Assembly (NCBI RefSeq): GCF_000425745.1
Contig: NZ_AUEA01000006.1
Coordinates: 124,001 to 188,000, forward strand
Length of the DNA: 64,000 nt
Direction: 5' to 3'
DNA from: Pseudomonas cremoricolorata DSM 17059 = NBRC 16634
GTDB taxonomy: Bacteria; Pseudomonadota; Gammaproteobacteria; Pseudomonadales; Pseudomonadaceae
Notes under the pieces: model-generated
Database searches by the model: none
The model's input: the letters and a program-made list of their open reading frames with translations, nothing else
What the model was told of the DNA's origin: nothing
Translations under genes and position numbers: made by a program
Part shown: piece after piece, positions 34,605 through 44,024 of the stretch
Numbering within the stretch: the stretch's first letter is position 1
How the letters are laid out: each line of letters opens with the position of its first letter

Positions 34605-35333
34605 ATGCGTATTCTGATCGTCAACGTCAACACCACCGAGGCCATCACCGAGGCCATCGCCGAACAGGCGCGCAGCGTGGCGGCACCGGGCACCGAGATC
34701 GTCGGCCTGACGCCCTATTTCGGCGCCGAGTCGGTGGAAGGCAATTTCGAGAGCTACCTGGCCGCCATCGCCGTGATGGACCGCGTGCTGAGCTACGACC
34801 AGCCGTACGATGCAGTGATCCAGGCCGGTTACGGCGAACACGGTCGTGAAGGCCTGCAGGAGCTGCTCGACGTACCGGTGGTGGACATCACCGACGCGGC
34901 GGCGAGCACCGCCATGTACCTGGGCCACGCCTATTCGGTGGTCACCAGCCTGGACCGCACCGTGCCGTTGATCGAAGACCGTCTCAAGCTGTCCGGTCTA
35001 TACGAGCGCTGCGCCTCGGTGCGCGCCAGTGGCCTGGCGGTACTGGAACTGGAGGCCGACCCACAGCGAGCGGTCGCGGCCATCGTCGAGCAGGCCGAGC
35101 GCGCGGTGCGCGACGACAAGGCCGAGGTGATCTGCCTGGGGTGCGGCGGCATGGCCGGGCTCGATGAACAGATTCGCCAGCGCACCGGGGTGCCGGTGGT
35201 CGATGGCGTCAGCGCTGCGGTGACCATCGCCGAGTCACTGGTGCGCCTGGGCCTGAGCACCTCGAAGGTGCGCACCTACGCCACGCCGCGGGCGAAGAGG
35301 GTCATCGGCTGGCCGCCGCGGTTCGGGCGCTGA
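34605..35333 (+). CDS. hpxA: Asp/Glu/hydantoin racemase family, probable allantoin racemase
   Basis: Would interconvert R- and S-allantoin, so that both enantiomers from spontaneous chemistry can be used by PuuE. 242 residues. The N-terminal phosphate-loop-like RILIVNVNTTEAIT is typical. The second-half cysteine motif is present (EVICLGCGGMAGL, C177/C180). The position where racemases of this superfamily usually carry their first catalytic cysteine reads IQAGYGEHG, with glycine at about residue 75. It is co-directional with the permease, 15 bases apart. Name given from context plus family. Confidence 0.78.
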   Translation: MRILIVNVNTTEAITEAIAEQARSVAAPGTEIVGLTPYFGAESVEGNFESYLAAIAVMDRVLSYDQPYDAVIQAGYGEHGREGLQELLDVPVVDITDAAASTAMYLGHAYSVVTSLDRTVPLIEDRLKLSGLYERCASVRASGLAVLELEADPQRAVAAIVEQAERAVRDDKAEVICLGCGGMAGLDEQIRQRTGVPVVDGVSAAVTIAESLVRLGLSTSKVRTYATPRAKRVIGWPPRFGR

Positions 35334-35374
35334 AAGCATCGGCGCCTAGGTGATCGAGTAAAGGAGTGACGCGG

Positions 35375-35416
35375 GCATGGCGGCCCATCGGTGTGACACC
35401 CGATGGGCCGCCATGC
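35375..35416. terminator. Strong bidirectional terminator hairpin
   Basis: A 17-base perfect stem: GCATGGCGGCCCATCGG at 35375 pairs with 35400-35416, with a short loop, followed by TTTT. It sits between the convergent racemase and histidine-phosphatase genes. Confidence 0.85.
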
Positions 35417-35424
35417 TTTTGTGC

Positions 35425-36087
35425 TCAGGTCGGACAGTCGTGCTCGCCGTCATCCAGCCCTTGGCGCACATTTTCGGTCAGCAGGCTGGCCTTGCCGTCG
35501 TGCCAGGTCAGGGTCAGCACGTACAGGCTGTCGAAATCTTCGTTATGCCAGTCATCGGTGATGGTCTGCTTCTCGCCCAGTGCCTTGCCTGCCACGGCGT
35601 TGATCAGGTCGGGCAGATACCCGTGTGACCAGGCGGTGTAGACCGTGGCATTACGGTACTTGTCACGCATCAGCTCATCGGCCAGATCGTCGACGTCATT
35701 GGCATCGAAATCGATGTTCACCGGCAGGCCCAGGCGGATGGCGCTGGGGCTGATGGTCATCAGCGGACGCAGGTAGCTGTAGCTGTTGTCCTGGCTGCCT
35801 TCCTCGACATGCCGCGACGGGTTGGCGGCAAACACATAGTCGGCGTTGCCGAAGCGCTCGGGCAGCACCGTAGCGAGATCGATGGCGCGGTTCAGCCCCT
35901 GACAATTGAGCTGCCCCAGCCCTTCGCCGGGTTTTTCGGCATGGCGCATGAACACCAGGGTCTGGGTACCATCGACCGGTTCGGCGCGGCTGTCGAGCAC
36001 TTGCAGCGCCAGCGGCACACTGACCACTGCCAGGGTCAGACCCAGCAGCAGGTGGCGACGGCGGCGGAAAAAGGCGGGCAACGTCAT
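35425..36087 (-). CDS. Membrane-anchored histidine phosphatase superfamily protein
   Basis: 220 residues. A short basic N-terminus (FFRRRRH) and one hydrophobic segment (LLLGLTLAVVSVPLALQV) suggest a membrane anchor or signal sequence. The phosphatase motif is LVFMRHAEKPGEG (phospho-histidine position), with the second histidine in TAWSHGYLPDL. The usual RHG triad reads RHA, as in the SixA/Ais-like branch. Substrate unknown. The ATG at 36087 is chosen because the basic/hydrophobic start begins there. Confidence 0.8.
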   Translation of the reverse strand: MTLPAFFRRRRHLLLGLTLAVVSVPLALQVLDSRAEPVDGTQTLVFMRHAEKPGEGLGQLNCQGLNRAIDLATVLPERFGNADYVFAANPSRHVEEGSQDNSYSYLRPLMTISPSAIRLGLPVNIDFDANDVDDLADELMRDKYRNATVYTAWSHGYLPDLINAVAGKALGEKQTITDDWHNEDFDSLYVLTLTWHDGKASLLTENVRQGLDDGEHDCPT

Positions 36088-36276
36088 AATTGGGCTCTTG
36101 CGGCAAAAGGAGAAACCCGCGCGCAAACCGCATTGGGCCTCAGGAATTTGACGGTCCTGGGGCGCGTGAGGTCGGGCGTGCGGCGCAATGTCTGAGTGCC
36201 ATGATCGGATTTGGTTCCCCGCCACGGCCCCAGACGCACCGAGCCTGACACTGTCGTGTTGCCACAATGTGTCGCG

Positions 36277-36441
36277 TCAATCGTCGCGGGTGAGCACTTC
36301 CAGCACCTCGATTTCGAAGGTCAGCTCGGCATTCGGCGGAATGCGCCCGACGCTGCGCTCGCCGTAGCCCAGGGCCGCCGGCACCACCAGCCGACGCTTG
36401 CCGCCCGCGCGCATGCCCATCAGTCCCTGGTCCCAACCTTT
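36277..36441 (-). pseudogene. C-terminal fragment of a split FKBP-type peptidyl-prolyl isomerase
   Basis: On the minus strand this reads KGWDQGLMGMRAGGK, then RRLVVPAALGYGERS, IPPNAELTFEIEVLEVLTRDD and stop: the last 54 or so residues of a small FKBP. Upstream of KGWDQ the frame meets a stop within about ten codons and has no start. The missing N-terminal 63 residues are encoded at 39486-39686. Joined, the two would give a 112-residue protein, the usual size of this one-domain Pseudomonas FKBP. The gene is therefore interrupted by the intervening 3.07 kb. Confidence 0.9.
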
Positions 36442-37461
36442 CAGCAAGGTACATCACCATGTATCCTGAAAGACCATCAGGAAATGGCGTGACAAGACAA
36501 ATACTGCACAGGCTGCCTAAACACCTATTCCCGAAAGGGGGGGAGTAATACGGCCGCATTTATGAACCTGGGCCGCATGAGGCACCGCCCAATGCCACCG
36601 AGCCTATCAAAAGACATGACCCCGAGACGATTAATAAGACGCTCTTCTTTATGGCGGAGCCTTAAATTTCTTCTTGTGGGCGGAGGCCACTGCGTTGGGT
36701 TGAGCAAGGATAAGGGAAGAGAGGGGAATAATCCCCTCAACGTTGAAGAAGAAGTATATTGTAAGCTACGCTTACGAAGCATTAGATTGTATGCCAAGCA
36801 TACCGATAAGTAAATTTATACAATAAGATAAAGAGCAGACAGGTGATTTCTCACCTTTCCCTCTAAAAGCATTCGCTATCGCTCACCATTCGACTCCGTC
36901 TCATATGCCATTACCACTATAGATGTATCGGCATCTTGAGGACATTGCATTCTTATCGAAGCGAGAGCGTAGATCAACTGTCCTCAAATACTATCTATCT
37001 TCTGCAACAGACCGCGATGATGTACAAGAAATCTATCTTCTACAACAGACAATGATATGTAGGAGATCTATCAGAAGTCAGTACAGGAAATGTACAGGGT
37101 GACAAACAGGAATGCATTCCATGACAATCTGTTGAAGATAACCCATTAAATCCTCTGCAACCTTGATTCTGTAAGGGCTGAATAGGTATTCGTCTAAGCA
37201 GATCCGTCGCAATCTCTCTACAATTCCTTTCTGCTTATGCAGGAATTCACACATTGAAATAGAAACAGCAGAAGATCCCTCATAACACAGGCATGAGAGG
37301 CTCCATAAGAGCGATATCAGAGGATTCCTTTACTGGGCAGTGGAAATATAGGCATTAGCCGCAGAACGCGGCATACGCGAGCCATAGGGACTTTAGAGCA
37401 TGCAGTGCCCCTTCCAACTATATGCAGGAAGAAGCACACAAATTAGACGAAATGTTGCCAG
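36442..37461. other. Non-coding AT-rich left part of the insert
   Basis: About 1 kb without a gene I can support. Two overlapping frames of 83 and 90 codons (36562-36813 plus, 36525-36797 minus) have no ribosome site and no family resemblance. Visible structure: GGGGA-type hairpin near 36724, AGGTGA/TCACCT hairpin with trailing pyrimidines at 36841-36856, the perfect 12-base palindrome GGAATGCATTCC at 37109-37120, and a tandem repeat at 36993-37068. Confidence 0.5.
36993..37068. repeat. Imperfect tandem repeat, 38-base period
   Basis: Two adjacent units beginning ATCTATCTTCT(G/A)CAACAGAC, at 36993 and 37031, followed by diverged ATGAT/TGTA words. They lie in the non-coding part of the insert. 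Confidence 0.6.
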
Positions 37462-37953
37462 TCACCGAGTCAACATAACTCTCGCTTCTACCTTTTCGTC
37501 AACCGCTACGGGTTTGGCCACAGAGCCACCTTGCGCTTCAAGACCGAGTTGCGTAGGCACGTGCCAAATGACCATTGAACTGACGTAGTAATCGCCGGGA
37601 GCGACATTTGTGAATTTGAAATTACCGTTCCCGTCAGCCTGTGTGACCTTCATATACGTCTTCTGCCGCTCATCCGAAGGTACGATTGGCTTGGATTGCA
37701 GGTAAGCATTCTGATACCAGAAATTCGAATAGCTCGTTACAGGAAATAGAGCGACTTCGCTGCCAGCCCCGTACTTAACATCCCCACCGACAGTTTTCAT
37801 AAACACCTGCCCGGAAACCGTGCCCGCCCCCTCTAGCACGAGCTTTTGGTATTCCTCAACAGGGAATGGTGGGCGTTGTAGCGGAGGCTGGCCAGCACAC
37901 CCGCTTAAGACTCCTGAAAGTGCGGCCATTGCCACCATTGAACCCAGCTTCAT
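37462..37953 (-). CDS. Putative lipoprotein with carboxypeptidase-regulatory-like fold
   Basis: 163 residues. A lipoprotein signal (MKLGSMVAMAALSGVLSGC) gives a lipobox LSGC with Cys19, so it should be lipid-anchored after export. The following residues AGQPPL lack an aspartate at +2, suggesting outer-membrane sorting. The C-terminal part has GTVSGQVFM, ADGNGNFKFTNVAPGDYYV, a typical beta-sandwich of the CarboxypepD_reg type. Function unknown. It is cargo of the insert and divergent from the recombinase gene. Intact and with moderate GC. Confidence 0.78.
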   Translation of the reverse strand: MKLGSMVAMAALSGVLSGCAGQPPLQRPPFPVEEYQKLVLEGAGTVSGQVFMKTVGGDVKYGAGSEVALFPVTSYSNFWYQNAYLQSKPIVPSDERQKTYMKVTQADGNGNFKFTNVAPGDYYVSSMVIWHVPTQLGLEAQGGSVAKPVAVDEKVEARVMLTR

Positions 37954-38022
37954 AAAATTTGCTCCTTGCCCATTGAAGGCAGAAAGCTATCATGCGCTTG
38001 AGGAGGTAACCAAGAGGGATGC

Positions 38023-38138
38023 GCTATCAATTGACTCTACTCAAAAGGTAGTATCGACCCCCATCTGATAGGAACTATCACAGTTCATCTTGTTTATAGC
38101 TATTTGATCGATTATCATAGCCCCATCGAATTGATAGC
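38023..38138. repeat. Inverted repeat pair upstream of the recombinase gene
   Basis: GCTATCAATT at 38023-38032 and AATTGATAGC at 38129-38138, perfect ten-base inverted copies with 96 bases between, in the divergent promoter region of the lipoprotein and recombinase genes. Further TATCA/TGATA words lie between them. Could be recombinase-binding (res-like) subsites or an operator; this is inference. Confidence 0.5.
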
Positions 38139-38153
38139 TAAAGAATAGTGACC

Positions 38154-38783
38154 ATGAAAGCCCACCTGTATCTGAGAGCCAGTACCGCCGATCAGGATGC
38201 AAATAGAGCCAAAGCCATGCTTGAGGCATTCGCCGCTGAGAAGGGTCTGACAGTGATCGGCACCTACAGCGAAAACATCAGCGGTACTAAGCTCCACCGT
38301 CCCGAGCTTTCCCGCCTGCTTGACAACGCCGAGTCCGGTGATTGCATCGTCTGTGAGTCCGTAGACCGCCTGTCTCGTTTATCCAATGCTGAATGGAAAT
38401 CGTTGAAGGGTACAATCCAAGCAAAGGGCTTGCGTCTGGTAGTGGTTGACCTTCCCACCAGTCACCAACTGGTCAGCGATACAGGTATCACTGGTGCCGT
38501 CATGGAAGTGATTAACAACATGCTCCTTGACCTTATGGCAACTATGGCACGACTCGATCAAGAGAAACGTGTGGAGCGGATCAAACAAGGTATCGAGAAC
38601 AAAAAGGCAGCTAATCCTGACTGGAAACCAGCGGGCAAAGGTAAAAACGCTGCTATGAGGGAGAAGGTTACGGGCATCATGGCCAAGCACCCCACCATGA
38701 CCGCCGATGATGTAGCCAAGCTGGCAGGGTGTGGGGTTGCCACGGTCTACAGAATCAAGAAGGAACTGAAAGCAGCCTCTTAA
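38154..38783 (+). CDS. Small serine recombinase (resolvase/invertase family)
   Basis: 209 residues. The N-terminal catalytic domain has YLRASTADQDANRAK, with the nucleophile Ser10 and Arg8, and VCESVDRLSRLSNAEWKSL, with the conserved DRLSR. A long helix region (about 120-150) leads to a C-terminal helix-turn-helix, MTADDVAKLAGCGVATVYRIKKEL. This is the Tn3-resolvase/DNA-invertase size class, not the large integrase class. The start could also be a GTG two codons upstream (38148). Probable mobiliser of the surrounding insert; whether it integrates, inverts or resolves is not evident. Confidence 0.88.
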   Translation: MKAHLYLRASTADQDANRAKAMLEAFAAEKGLTVIGTYSENISGTKLHRPELSRLLDNAESGDCIVCESVDRLSRLSNAEWKSLKGTIQAKGLRLVVVDLPTSHQLVSDTGITGAVMEVINNMLLDLMATMARLDQEKRVERIKQGIENKKAANPDWKPAGKGKNAAMREKVTGIMAKHPTMTADDVAKLAGCGVATVYRIKKELKAAS

Positions 38784-39124
38784 AACCAGCCTCATACGGC
38801 CGTTTACCGGCTACACAGTAGGGTTGTACATACCACACCTCAAACGCCTCTCTATGCTCCTGTTTGGAGCTGTGGCGGGGCTTTTTTGTTCTGCCACGAG
38901 ATTCCACGATTTAAAAGCACCCAGCACTTTTACTAAAGCAGGGTGCTAAGCCGAATAGCTGTCACTCCCGGATTATTAGGCTATTGATCTCAAGGAGCCA
39001 AGTAAAATCCCGGTTCCAAAACGGGGGGGATGAAAACCTTGGGATTCACTCCCCAGAGCTGCACATGATAGCGATTGGGTTAGCTGAGTAAGCTATGCTA
39101 GGAGTTTGAGCACAGAGCATACAC
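38784..39124. other. Non-coding stretch after the recombinase gene
   Basis: No gene seen. Contains a GCTCC-TGTTT-GGAGC hairpin (38856-38870) followed, after eleven bases, by TTTTTT, a possible terminator; and a hairpin AGCACCC/GGGTGCT at 38916-38947. Confidence 0.45.
38856..38887 (+). terminator. Possible terminator of the recombinase gene
   Basis: Five-base stem GCTCC/GGAGC with a T run 11 bases later. The spacing between stem and T run is long for a classical terminator, so this is weak. Confidence 0.35.
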
Positions 39125-39331
39125 ATGGAAGACAAAGGGGCGACAGCAGCGGATGCAATTGAACTCATCTTACTCAATCAACACGCTATCAGAGCTGCGA
39201 TCGAAGAATTGAGCCTGTGGGTAGGTCAGTGAGGATCAACCATCACACATGATAATGTGCTGACAGCTCTACAAGCACTGGACGTAAACATCGAGAGCAT
39301 TAACGCAATCATAACATCGCTTCGCTCTTGA
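39125..39331 (+). pseudogene. Small hypothetical gene with in-frame TGA
   Basis: Frame reads MEDKGATAADAIELILLNQ, HAIRAAIEELSLWVGQ, stop (TGA at 39230-39232), then GSTITHDNVLTALQALDVN, IESINAIITSLRS, stop at 39331. Both halves are in one frame and have the same helical, acidic character, so a 68-codon gene with a single nonsense change (for example CGA to TGA) is the simplest reading. I recall similar short Pseudomonas hypotheticals without the stop, but could not check. Function unknown. Confidence 0.6.
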
Positions 39332-39372
39332 GAAGAATCCAACACAGACATAACACCTTGCATGGGGCATCT

Positions 39373-39480
39373 ATGGCGATTGACTTAGACAAAGTAAGTT
39401 CGTCAATTATCAAAACTGGATTTCACTTAGAGTACAAAGTAGGAGTCATGCTACGTGAGCATGGAACAATGCTCATAAGG
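39373..39480 (+). pseudogene. N-terminal stub of a truncated gene
   Basis: MAIDLDKVSSSIIKTGFHLE, YKVGVMLREHG and a few more residues, then the frame runs into FKBP-derived DNA (antisense) and loses sense. The stub resembles the start of a nuclease-fold-like hypothetical family found next to the preceding small gene; this is from memory. It marks the right edge of the insert and shows that the insert itself has lost DNA. Confidence 0.5.
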
Positions 39481-39485
39481 TGTAT

Positions 39486-39686
39486 TCAGCGAAAATCTTG
39501 CTCCCAGCCCTTGATCACCCGGCCGGTGCCGATCACACATTGAAACGGTTTTCCCCGCGACCAGGACGAGTCGAACTCGCTGCCATCGGCCAGCCAGCCG
39601 GTGTACTGGGTGGTCAGCAGCGCGCCCTTGACCACGGCTTTGCCATCGCCTTCGACCAGGTCGGTGATGTGTACGCTATCGCTCAT
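39486..39686 (-). pseudogene. N-terminal fragment of the split FKBP-type peptidyl-prolyl isomerase
   Basis: Reads MSDSVHITDLVEGDGKAVVK, GALLTTQYTGWLADGSEFDS, SWSRGKPFQCVIGTGRVIKG, WEQ, then DFR and stop, the last three residues coming from inserted DNA. The FKBP core YTGWL...GSEFDSS...FQCVIGTGRVIKGW is intact up to the break, but the C-terminal strands and the rest of the binding pocket are missing (encoded at 36277-36441). The fragment should not fold as an active isomerase. Confidence 0.9.
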
Positions 39687-39750
39687 CGAAAACTCTCACG
39701 CTCAAGGCAGGCCCTGGCGCACGGTAGCGTCAGGGCCTGATGTGGACGAC

Positions 39751-41955
<2,205 letters not shown>

Positions 41956-42301
41956 GAGTAATCCAGTGCCTGATGGCTAAGTTGATGGCGTTCGACCTTA
42001 AGTCCGCGCCGCGGTTATCGAGCACGCTTTCCAGGGAGCGTGCAATGCGCCTGCCGGTTACCAGGCGGGCGCCAGGGCCACCTGAGCGAACCGCTTCGCC
42101 CAAGGCAAAGAGTATTCGATCGTCAGGCAGCATGAAAAATTCGTTCTACAGCGGTCGTGCATGACCCTTCGTCGAATCGAGGCGCATTAGAGCACGGACG
42201 CGCAACGCAATGGCCTAGTGATTCCAAATGCCTATAAGCCACTGATGATGCCGGGCTTTATCGCAGATGAGGCTGAGTCGCATTTATTTACTTATCCCCT
42301 C
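41956..42301. other. Upstream part of the rlmKL-rmf intergenic region
   Basis: No gene seen. It should contain the rmf promoter and the divergent rlmKL promoter; I see no boxes clear enough to list. Confidence 0.4.
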
Positions 42302-42468
42302 ACCTTCGGAAAGGTTACCTCCTTATGACAAATCGATCATTCACACACCCGGCGCGTTTGGTTAGAACTGACCACAGGCCGCTTCGCAACGAAGTGGCAC
42401 TTTCAGCTCGCCACGCCGGCAGCGAGCGCAAACCGGCAGAAAGATTCTGCCCGACCTCTGTGAGGTCG
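42302..42468 (+). ncRNA. Structured 5' leader of rmf (rmf RNA motif candidate)
   Basis: Five hairpins in a row precede rmf: ACCTT/AAGGT (42302-42315), GCCGCTTCG/CGAAGTGGC (42378-42398, one G-T pair), GCTCG/CGAGC (42406-42427), GGCAGA/TCTGCC (42435-42451) and CGACCT/AGGTCG (42452-42468). A conserved Pseudomonas leader called the rmf RNA motif is known at this place; the match was not computed. It probably acts on rmf transcript stability or translation. Confidence 0.65.
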
Positions 42469-42505
42469 ACGGGACATTACAGTCAACAAGTGAGGGCAAC
42501 ACCCT

Positions 42506-42721
42506 ATGAGAAGACTAAAGCGTGATCCGTTGGAAAGAGCATTTTCACGTGGCTATCAGTATGGCGTGACCGGCAAATCGCGCGAACTCTGCCCCTTTAG
42601 CCTGCCCTCGGTGCGTCAGGCCTGGATCAATGGTTGGCGGGAGGGTCGTGGCGACAACTGGGACGGCATGACCGGTACCGCGGGTATTCATAGACTCAAC
42701 GAAAATCACGCCGTTGGCTGA
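42506..42721 (+). CDS. rmf: Ribosome modulation factor
   Basis: Stationary-phase protein that dimerises 70S ribosomes into inactive 100S particles. 71 residues, strongly basic: MRRLKRDPLERAFSRGYQYG and CPFSLPSVRQAWINGWREGRGD are the family signatures. It is followed by a strong terminator at 42783-42810 and preceded by a structured leader. Confidence 0.96.
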   Translation: MRRLKRDPLERAFSRGYQYGVTGKSRELCPFSLPSVRQAWINGWREGRGDNWDGMTGTAGIHRLNENHAVG

Positions 42722-42782
42722 ACGAGGACTTTGAATTCGAGTCACCCTATGCGCCCTTTACGGGCGTCGGGCCAAGGCCCAA

Positions 42783-42810
42783 GGCCCCCATCAGGGGGCC
42801 TTTTTTTTGC
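42783..42810 (+). terminator. Rho-independent terminator of rmf
   Basis: GGCCCCC, short loop, GGGGGCC followed by eight T. It also faces the stop of the convergent pyrD gene at 42818. Confidence 0.9.
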
Positions 42811-42817
42811 CTGCGAC

Positions 42818-43843
42818 TCAGCCGCGCTTGAGCGCAGCGATAGCGTCGACCGCCTCGCGAATCAACGCAGGGCCCTTGTAGATGAACCCGGAATAGATCT
42901 GCACCAGGCTCGCCCCCGCTTCGATCTTCTGCGCAGCATGACGGCCCTCGGTGACACCCCCGGCTGCGATGATCGGCATCTTGCCGCCCAGCTCGCCTGC
43001 CAGCACCTTTACGGTGTGCGTGCTCTTCTCCAGTACCGGCGCGCCGGACAGCCCACCCGCCTCCCCTGCATACGGCAAGCCTTCGACGCCCTCACGGCTC
43101 AAGGTAGTGTTGGTGGCGATCACCGCATCCATCCCCGAGGCCAACAGCGCAGAGGCCACCAGTGCGGTTTCCTCGTCGGTCATGTCAGGGGCGATCTTGA
43201 TCGCCAGTGGCACTCGCTTGCCGTGCTCGAGAGCCAGTTGCTCACGTCGCACGGCCAAGGCATCGAGCAGCTGCTTGAGCGAGTCACCGAACTGCAGAGT
43301 GCGCAGCCCAGGGGTGTTCGGCGAGCTGACGTTGACGGTGATATAGCTGGCGTGGGCGTAGACCTTTTCCAGGCAGATCAGGTAGTCGTCCTGGGCACGC
43401 TCCACCGGCGTGTCGAAGTTCTTGCCGATGTTGATACCGAGGATGCCGCGATAGTTGGCCGCCTGCACACGCCCCAGCAAGTGATCGACGCCGAGGTTGT
43501 TGAAGCCCATGCGGTTGATGATGGCGTTGGCCTCCGGCAGGCGGAAGATCCGTGGCTTGGGATTACCGGGCTGCGGACGCGGGGTGACGGTGCCGATTTC
43601 GACGAAACCGAAGCCCAGCTGGGCGAAACCGTCGATGGCGGCGCCGTTCTTGTCCAGACCCGCAGCAAGCCCGACCGGGTTGGCGAAGTTCAGCCCCATC
43701 ACCGTCACTGGCGCTGCCGACGGACGCTTGCACAACAGGCTGTTGAGCCCCAGACGACCACCGGCACCGATCAGGTCCAGGGACAAGTCATGGGAGGTTT
43801 CCGGGGAAAGTTTGAACAGCAGCTGGCGGGCCAGGTTATACAT
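42818..43843 (-). CDS. pyrD: Dihydroorotate dehydrogenase (quinone), class 2
   Basis: Membrane-associated flavoenzyme of pyrimidine synthesis that oxidises dihydroorotate with ubiquinone. 341 residues. The N-terminal amphipathic extension [24 protein letters not shown] marks class 2. FMN-site motifs are [40 protein letters not shown], and the catalytic-serine segment [12 protein letters not shown]. The ATG at 43841-43843 is chosen to match the class 2 start; an upstream extension is open but unlikely. Confidence 0.95.
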   Translation of the reverse strand: MYNLARQLLFKLSPETSHDLSLDLIGAGGRLGLNSLLCKRPSAAPVTVMGLNFANPVGLAAGLDKNGAAIDGFAQLGFGFVEIGTVTPRPQPGNPKPRIFRLPEANAIINRMGFNNLGVDHLLGRVQAANYRGILGINIGKNFDTPVERAQDDYLICLEKVYAHASYITVNVSSPNTPGLRTLQFGDSLKQLLDALAVRREQLALEHGKRVPLAIKIAPDMTDEETALVASALLASGMDAVIATNTTLSREGVEGLPYAGEAGGLSGAPVLEKSTHTVKVLAGELGGKMPIIAAGGVTEGRHAAQKIEAGASLVQIYSGFIYKGPALIREAVDAIAALKRG

Positions 43844-43980
43844 GGGCAGGCGAGACTCGAGGGGCGTGGGTGGGCGATTATAGCCAGCCCGTCGACGCAA
43901 CGACAGTTCAGTCGATGCGATAGGGTCATCTCGCAGGTTTGCGCGGGGATGGAGAGGCGAACGGTAAATCGCAGGCAAAG

Positions 43981-44007
43981 AAAAACCCGGCCGAAGCCGG
44001 GTTTTTC
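43981..44007 (-). terminator. Rho-independent terminator of oprF
   Basis: AAAAACCCGGC, four-base loop, GCCGGGTTTTT: perfect inverted repeat 18 bases after the oprF stop codon, with a T run on the minus strand. Confidence 0.9.
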
Positions 44008-44024
44008 ATGAAGCGTCAGACCAA

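Larger units (their letters stand above)
36436..39501. mobile_element. AT-rich insert (about 3.07 kb) splitting the FKBP gene
   Basis: DNA between the two FKBP halves. Both junctions carry a 15-base segment encoding KGW(D/E)Q (36427-36441 and 39498-39512; 11 of 15 identical, with TCCCA identical at 36431 and 39502). Composition is strikingly AT-rich against the high-GC chromosome. Contents in order: a non-coding repeat-rich kilobase, a lipoprotein gene, a serine recombinase gene, a gene with an internal stop, and a 5'-truncated copy of another gene. No transposase and no clear terminal inverted repeats. Likely a recombinase-mobilised element or decayed island; exact ends are inferred. Confidence 0.75.

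Noticed and set aside
36525..36813. Overlapping 90- and 83-codon frames in the insert
   Set aside because: No ribosome site, no recognisable family, opposite strands of the same DNA; treated as non-coding.
36436..39501. Interpretation as a classical insertion sequence or transposon
   Set aside because: No transposase gene and no convincing terminal inverted repeats; TCCCA at both ends could be a five-base duplication but is equally explained by a recombinase core.
39331..39543. Continuation of the truncated 39373 frame into FKBP DNA as one gene
   Set aside because: After about residue 36 the frame is antisense to FKBP codons; the similarity to a protein start ends at the junction.
42325..42525. 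66-codon open frame upstream of rmf
   Set aside because: Falls across the hairpin-rich leader and overlaps the rmf start; unlikely to be translated.
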